DNA of 64,000 bases, from contig NZ_JAUNTN010000013.1 of assembly GCF_030538695.1 (NCBI RefSeq), forward strand, positions 44,948 to 108,947. The letters are read 5' to 3'. A program made the position numbers and the translations under genes. Shown in pieces: positions 60,429 through 64,000 of this stretch. Source of the DNA: Paracoccus sp. (in: a-proteobacteria) (GTDB lineage: Bacteria > Pseudomonadota > Alphaproteobacteria > Rhodobacterales > Rhodobacteraceae). Every line of letters begins with the position of its first letter. Position 1 is the first letter of the stretch. Below the pieces are notes generated by a model. It was not told the origin of the DNA and made no database searches. It saw nothing but the letters and a program-made list of their open reading frames with translations.

Positions 60429-63400
60429 ATGTCCGACCACCTGATCCTGTCCGGCGCACCCGAAGGCTATGACGCCGCCCTGTTGGCCCGAGAGTTGTCT
60501 CGGGGCCAGCCCGTCATCCACATCGCCCGCGACGACCGCCGCATGGCTGCGATGCGTGCTGCGCTGGCCTTTTTTGCCCCGCAGGCCGTGGTGCTGGAGT
60601 TTCCCGCATGGGACACGATGCCCTATGATCGAATTTCCCCGGCAGCGGGCCTGCAAGCCGCGCGGCTGGCGGTTCTGACGGCGCTGGCGCATGGTGCGAT
60701 TCGGGGGCCGTTCGTGCTGTTGACCACGGCTTCGGCGGCGATGCAGCGGGTGCCACCGCGCGCCTCGCTGCAAGGGGCCAGCTTTTCCGCCCGCGTGGGT
60801 GAGCGGATCAATCAAGACAGCTTGCGCGGGTTTCTGGCGCGGATGGGCTTTGTGCAATCGCCCACGGTGACGGAACCCGGCGATTATGCCATTCGCGGCG
60901 GGATCATCGACATTTACGCACCGGGACAGGCGGGGCCGGTGCGGCTGGACCTGTTCGGGGATGTGCTGGACGGGGTGCGTCGCTTTGATGCCGAAACCCA
61001 ACGCACCACCGAAAAGCTGGACGCCATCGACCTTGCACCCATGTCCGAGGTCATGCTGGACGATGCCGCTATCGCCCGGTTCCGGCAAAATTACCGGGCG
61101 GAATATGGCGCGGGCGCATCCGATCCGCTGTATGAATCAGTCAGCTCCGGGCGCAAACAGGCGGGTGTGGAACATTGGCTGCCTTGGTTTTTTGACGGTC
61201 TGGACAGCCTGTTTGACTATCTGCCTGACGCTTCGGTGATGCTGGACGACCATCTGGAACAGGTCCGCGAGGCCCGCTGGGACAGTGTTTCCGAACAATA
61301 CGCCGCCCGACGCGAGGCACTGGCCCGCAAAGCTGCGGGCGATGCGCCCTATCGCCCGGTGCAGCCCGCCGGGCTTTATGCCGATGCGGGCGAATGGGCG
61401 GCATGGCTGGCCCCTCGTCGGGTGATCCGGCTGGCTGCACTGTCCGCACCACCGGGACCGGGGGTGCTGGACGCCGAGGGCCGCCTGGGTCGCAACTTTG
61501 CTCCTGAACGTCAGTCCGAAAATCTCAATTTGTTCGGTTCCTTGGCGGATCATCTTCGAAACAAGGTGAGGTATGGCCGGGTGGTTCTTGCCAGCTTTTC
61601 CGAGGGCGCCCGAGAGCGTCTGTCCGGCTTGCTGGCTGATGAGGGCGTGGCCGGGTTAACCACGATCAGCGATATTCGTGAATTGCCTGACCGCGCGGGT
61701 GCGCTGGCCCTGACCGTCTGGCCGCTGGAGGAGGGCTTCGAGGCCCATGGTCAGGCGGTGGGCAAGCTGCCGCTGGTGGTGATCTCGGAACAGGATGTCC
61801 TTGGCGACCGGCTGATCCGGGGTGCTAAAAAGCGGCGCAAGGCGGAAAACTTTCTGAAAGACATCACCACGCTGACGCCGGGCGATCTGGTGGTGCATGT
61901 GGAGCATGGGATCGGGCGCTATACCGGGTTGGAAACCATTACCGCCGCCGGGGTGCCGCATGATTGCGTGGCGCTGGAATATGCGGGTGGGGACCGGCTG
62001 TTCCTGCCGGTGGAAAACATCGAGCTTCTCAGCCGCTATGGTCACGAAGAGGGCTTGCTGGACCGTCTTGGCGGCGGCGCATGGCAAGCCCGCAAGGCCC
62101 GCCTGAAAGAGCGTATCAAACGCATTGCTGACAAGCTGATGCGCATTGCCGCCGAGCGTCTTTTGCGGGCCGCCCCGGTGCTGGAGCCCGCCCACCATGA
62201 ATGGGAGAGTTTCGCCGCGCGTTTCCCCTATAATGAAACCGACGATCAGGCGGCCGCGATTGAGGATGTGGAAACGGATCTTGCCGCAGGCCGCCCGATG
62301 GACCGGCTGGTGGTGGGCGATGTGGGGTTTGGCAAGACCGAGGTGGCGATGCGTGCGGCCTTCATTGCGGCCTCGCAGGGCAAGCAGGTGGCGGTGGTCG
62401 CGCCGACAACTTTGCTGGCGCGGCAACATCTGAAAAGTTTTACCGAACGCTTCCGTGGCACGGCGATCAATGTGCACGGGCTATCGCGGTTTATCCCTGC
62501 CAAAGAGGCCAGCCAAACCCGCGCGGGCCTTGCAGATGGCAGCGTGGATATTGTCGTCGGCACCCATGCCGTTCTGGCAAAAGCTGTGCGTTTCAAAGAT
62601 CTTGGCCTGCTGATTATCGACGAGGAACAGCATTTCGGCGTAGCGCATAAAGAACGCCTGAAGGAGTTGCGCAGCGATATTCACGTCCTGACCCTGACCG
62701 CGACGCCGATCCCGCGCACGCTGCAAATGTCGCTGACCGGGGTGCGTGACCTCTCGATCATCGGCACGCCGCCGGTGGACCGGCTGGCGATCCGCACCTA
62801 TGTGTCCGAGTTCGACAGCCTGACCATCCGCGAGGCGCTTTTGCGCGAGAAATACCGGGGCGGGCAGTCGTTCTTCGTGGTGCCGCGCCTGTCTGATCTG
62901 CCCGATATTCAGGACTGGATCGCCGAACACGTCCCCGAAGTCAGCGTGATTACCGCCCATGGCCAGCTTGCGGCGGGTGATCTGGACCAGCGGATGAATG
63001 CGTTTTACGATGGCAGCCATGATGTGCTGCTGGCGACAACGATCGTGGAAAGCGGGCTGGACATTCCAACCGCCAACACGATGATCGTCTGGCGGGCGGA
63101 TATGTTCGGGCTGGCGCAGCTTTACCAGATCCGGGGCAGGGTCGGGCGGTCCAAGGCGCGGGCCTATTGTTATCTGACCACCAAACCCCGTGCGCCGCTG
63201 ACCCCGCAAGCCATGCGCCGACTGAAATTTCTCGCAAATATCGATGGCTTGGGGGCGGGATTTAATCTTGCATCTCAGGATCTGGACATCCGGGGCGCGG
63301 GCAATATCGTGGGCGAAGAACAGTCCGGTCATATCAAGGAGGTTGGCTTTGAACTTTACCAGCAAATGCTGGAAGAAACCATCGCTAAGCTGAAATCCGG

Positions 63401-63911
63401 CGAGATCGAGGGCGCCCCGGACGACGAATGGGCACCGACCCTGAATCTTGGCGTTCCAGTTACGATTCCAGAAGGTTACATCGCAGACCTTGACGTTCGG
63501 CTTGGTCTTTACCGCCGCCTCGCGGATCTCTCCACCAAGGTCGAGATGGAAGGCTTTGCCGCCGAGCTGATCGACCGTTTCGGCCCGCTCCCGCGGGAGG
63601 TCAATACCTTGTTGCTGGTCATGCGCATCAAGGCGATGGCGAAACGTGCCAATATCGCACGGCTCGACGCTGGTCCCAAAGGGGCCACGATCCAGTTCCA
63701 TCAGGACAAGTTCCCCAACCCGGCCGGGCTGGTCAGTTTTCTGACCGATCAGCGCGGGCAAGCAAAAGTGACCGACAATAAAATCACCATCCGCCGCGAA
63801 TGGGCGACCGATGCCGACCGCATCAAGGGTGCCTTCGCCATCGCCCGCGATCTGGCCGCCAAAATCAAGGAAGGGAAAGCCGCCCCCAGAGCGTCCAATT
63901 CTTCTTCATAA
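60429..63911 (+). CDS. mfd: Transcription-repair coupling factor
   Basis: This 1160-residue DNA translocase removes RNA polymerase stalled at lesions and recruits UvrA. The N-terminal UvrB-like domains cover about 1-380. The polymerase-interacting CarD-like module is near 470-560 (LTPGDLVVHVEHGIGRYTGLE). The helicase has Walker A VGDVGFGKTEVAMR near 630, DEEQHFGV near 730, and TTIVESGLDIPTANTMI with the QLYQIRGRVGRS region. The C-terminal TRCF domain ends normally. A full-length protein with no defect seen. Confidence 0.97.
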   Translation: MSDHLILSGAPEGYDAALLARELSRGQPVIHIARDDRRMAAMRAALAFFAPQAVVLEFPAWDTMPYDRISPAAGLQAARLAVLTALAHGAIRGPFVLLTTASAAMQRVPPRASLQGASFSARVGERINQDSLRGFLARMGFVQSPTVTEPGDYAIRGGIIDIYAPGQAGPVRLDLFGDVLDGVRRFDAETQRTTEKLDAIDLAPMSEVMLDDAAIARFRQNYRAEYGAGASDPLYESVSSGRKQAGVEHWLPWFFDGLDSLFDYLPDASVMLDDHLEQVREARWDSVSEQYAARREALARKAAGDAPYRPVQPAGLYADAGEWAAWLAPRRVIRLAALSAPPGPGVLDAEGRLGRNFAPERQSENLNLFGSLADHLRNKVRYGRVVLASFSEGARERLSGLLADEGVAGLTTISDIRELPDRAGALALTVWPLEEGFEAHGQAVGKLPLVVISEQDVLGDRLIRGAKKRRKAENFLKDITTLTPGDLVVHVEHGIGRYTGLETITAAGVPHDCVALEYAGGDRLFLPVENIELLSRYGHEEGLLDRLGGGAWQARKARLKERIKRIADKLMRIAAERLLRAAPVLEPAHHEWESFAARFPYNETDDQAAAIEDVETDLAAGRPMDRLVVGDVGFGKTEVAMRAAFIAASQGKQVAVVAPTTLLARQHLKSFTERFRGTAINVHGLSRFIPAKEASQTRAGLADGSVDIVVGTHAVLAKAVRFKDLGLLIIDEEQHFGVAHKERLKELRSDIHVLTLTATPIPRTLQMSLTGVRDLSIIGTPPVDRLAIRTYVSEFDSLTIREALLREKYRGGQSFFVVPRLSDLPDIQDWIAEHVPEVSVITAHGQLAAGDLDQRMNAFYDGSHDVLLATTIVESGLDIPTANTMIVWRADMFGLAQLYQIRGRVGRSKARAYCYLTTKPRAPLTPQAMRRLKFLANIDGLGAGFNLASQDLDIRGAGNIVGEEQSGHIKEVGFELYQQMLEETIAKLKSGEIEGAPDDEWAPTLNLGVPVTIPEGYIADLDVRLGLYRRLADLSTKVEMEGFAAELIDRFGPLPREVNTLLLVMRIKAMAKRANIARLDAGPKGATIQFHQDKFPNPAGLVSFLTDQRGQAKVTDNKITIRREWATDADRIKGAFAIARDLAAKIKEGKAAPRASNSSS

Positions 63912-63990
63912 AAATATCCCGGGGTGAATTGGCCGCAGGCCAAGAGGGGCTACGCCCCTAGCTTTGCCGTTATTTTTCGGGATTTTTCTG
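63909..63990. repeat. Extragenic hairpin cluster after mfd
   Basis: Downstream of mfd lie TTGGCC-GCA-GGCCAA (63929-63943) and AGGGGC-TAC-GCCCCT (63945-63959), enclosed by AAAAATATCCCG and CGGGATTTTT, which are nearly inverted. The AAATATCCC core recalls the repeat at 57981-58066. It may act as terminator of mfd. No gene is visible to the window end. Confidence 0.5.
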
Positions 63991-64000
63991 TATTGTTCAG

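Overview
The window comes from a high-GC alphaproteobacterium of the Rhodobacterales (Paracoccus/Rhodobacter-like). The pointers are a UPF0262 gene behind hisD, a DUF2948 gene behind murA, a CarD-family regulator near a 7Fe ferredoxin and a SUV3-like helicase, a zwf-pgl-pgi operon with edd nearby, and CCTCCGGCGGGGATATTT-type palindromes. All calls are from reading the sequence; no database search was possible.

Region 1 (1-3.3 kb) holds the 3' part of a large polymorphic-toxin-like protein (DUF4781-like region plus a C-terminal DNA/RNA non-specific endonuclease). A SUKH-type (SMI1/KNR4) immunity gene follows, then a second SUKH copy broken by a one-base loss in a T tract.

Region 2 (3.3-22 kb) is a nearly complete type III secretion system (T3SS). 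It is encoded mostly on the minus strand in two operons, with a vWFD-like protein gene on the plus strand between them. The right operon runs NolW-like secretin N-domain, two small TPR-like proteins, two small unknowns, sctI-J-K-L-N-O-Q-R-S-T-U. This order resembles the rhizobial Rhc/Nol systems. The left operon runs SctE-like, a 51-residue helical protein, SctD, SctX-like, TPR chaperone, SctV, a CpaC/Tad-type secretin and a small lipoprotein. Odd points are a SctU without the NPTH autocleavage motif, a split mosaic secretin, and no visible translocators, gatekeeper (SctW) or ruler (SctP).

Region 3 (22-26.8 kb) has two small exported proteins and a 989-residue protein with SH3, LysM and DUF6973-like domains, ending at tRNA-Thr(GGT). 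The tRNA 3' end faces the T3SS block, so the accessory region may be an island beside this tRNA.

Region 4 (26.9-64 kb) is mostly core chromosome: murA, hisD, a small phosphatase, a cytoplasmic PAS chemoreceptor, Entner-Doudoroff/glucose-6-phosphate genes (edd, zwf, pgl, pgi) with candidate LacI-type operators, an RlmI-like methyltransferase, pepF, a lipase-like hydrolase, an RNA helicase with an S4 protein, ferredoxin, carD, a 1023-residue bitopic protein, a SIMPL protein, O-acetylhomoserine sulfhydrylase, ssb, a lytic transglycosylase, hemB and mfd.
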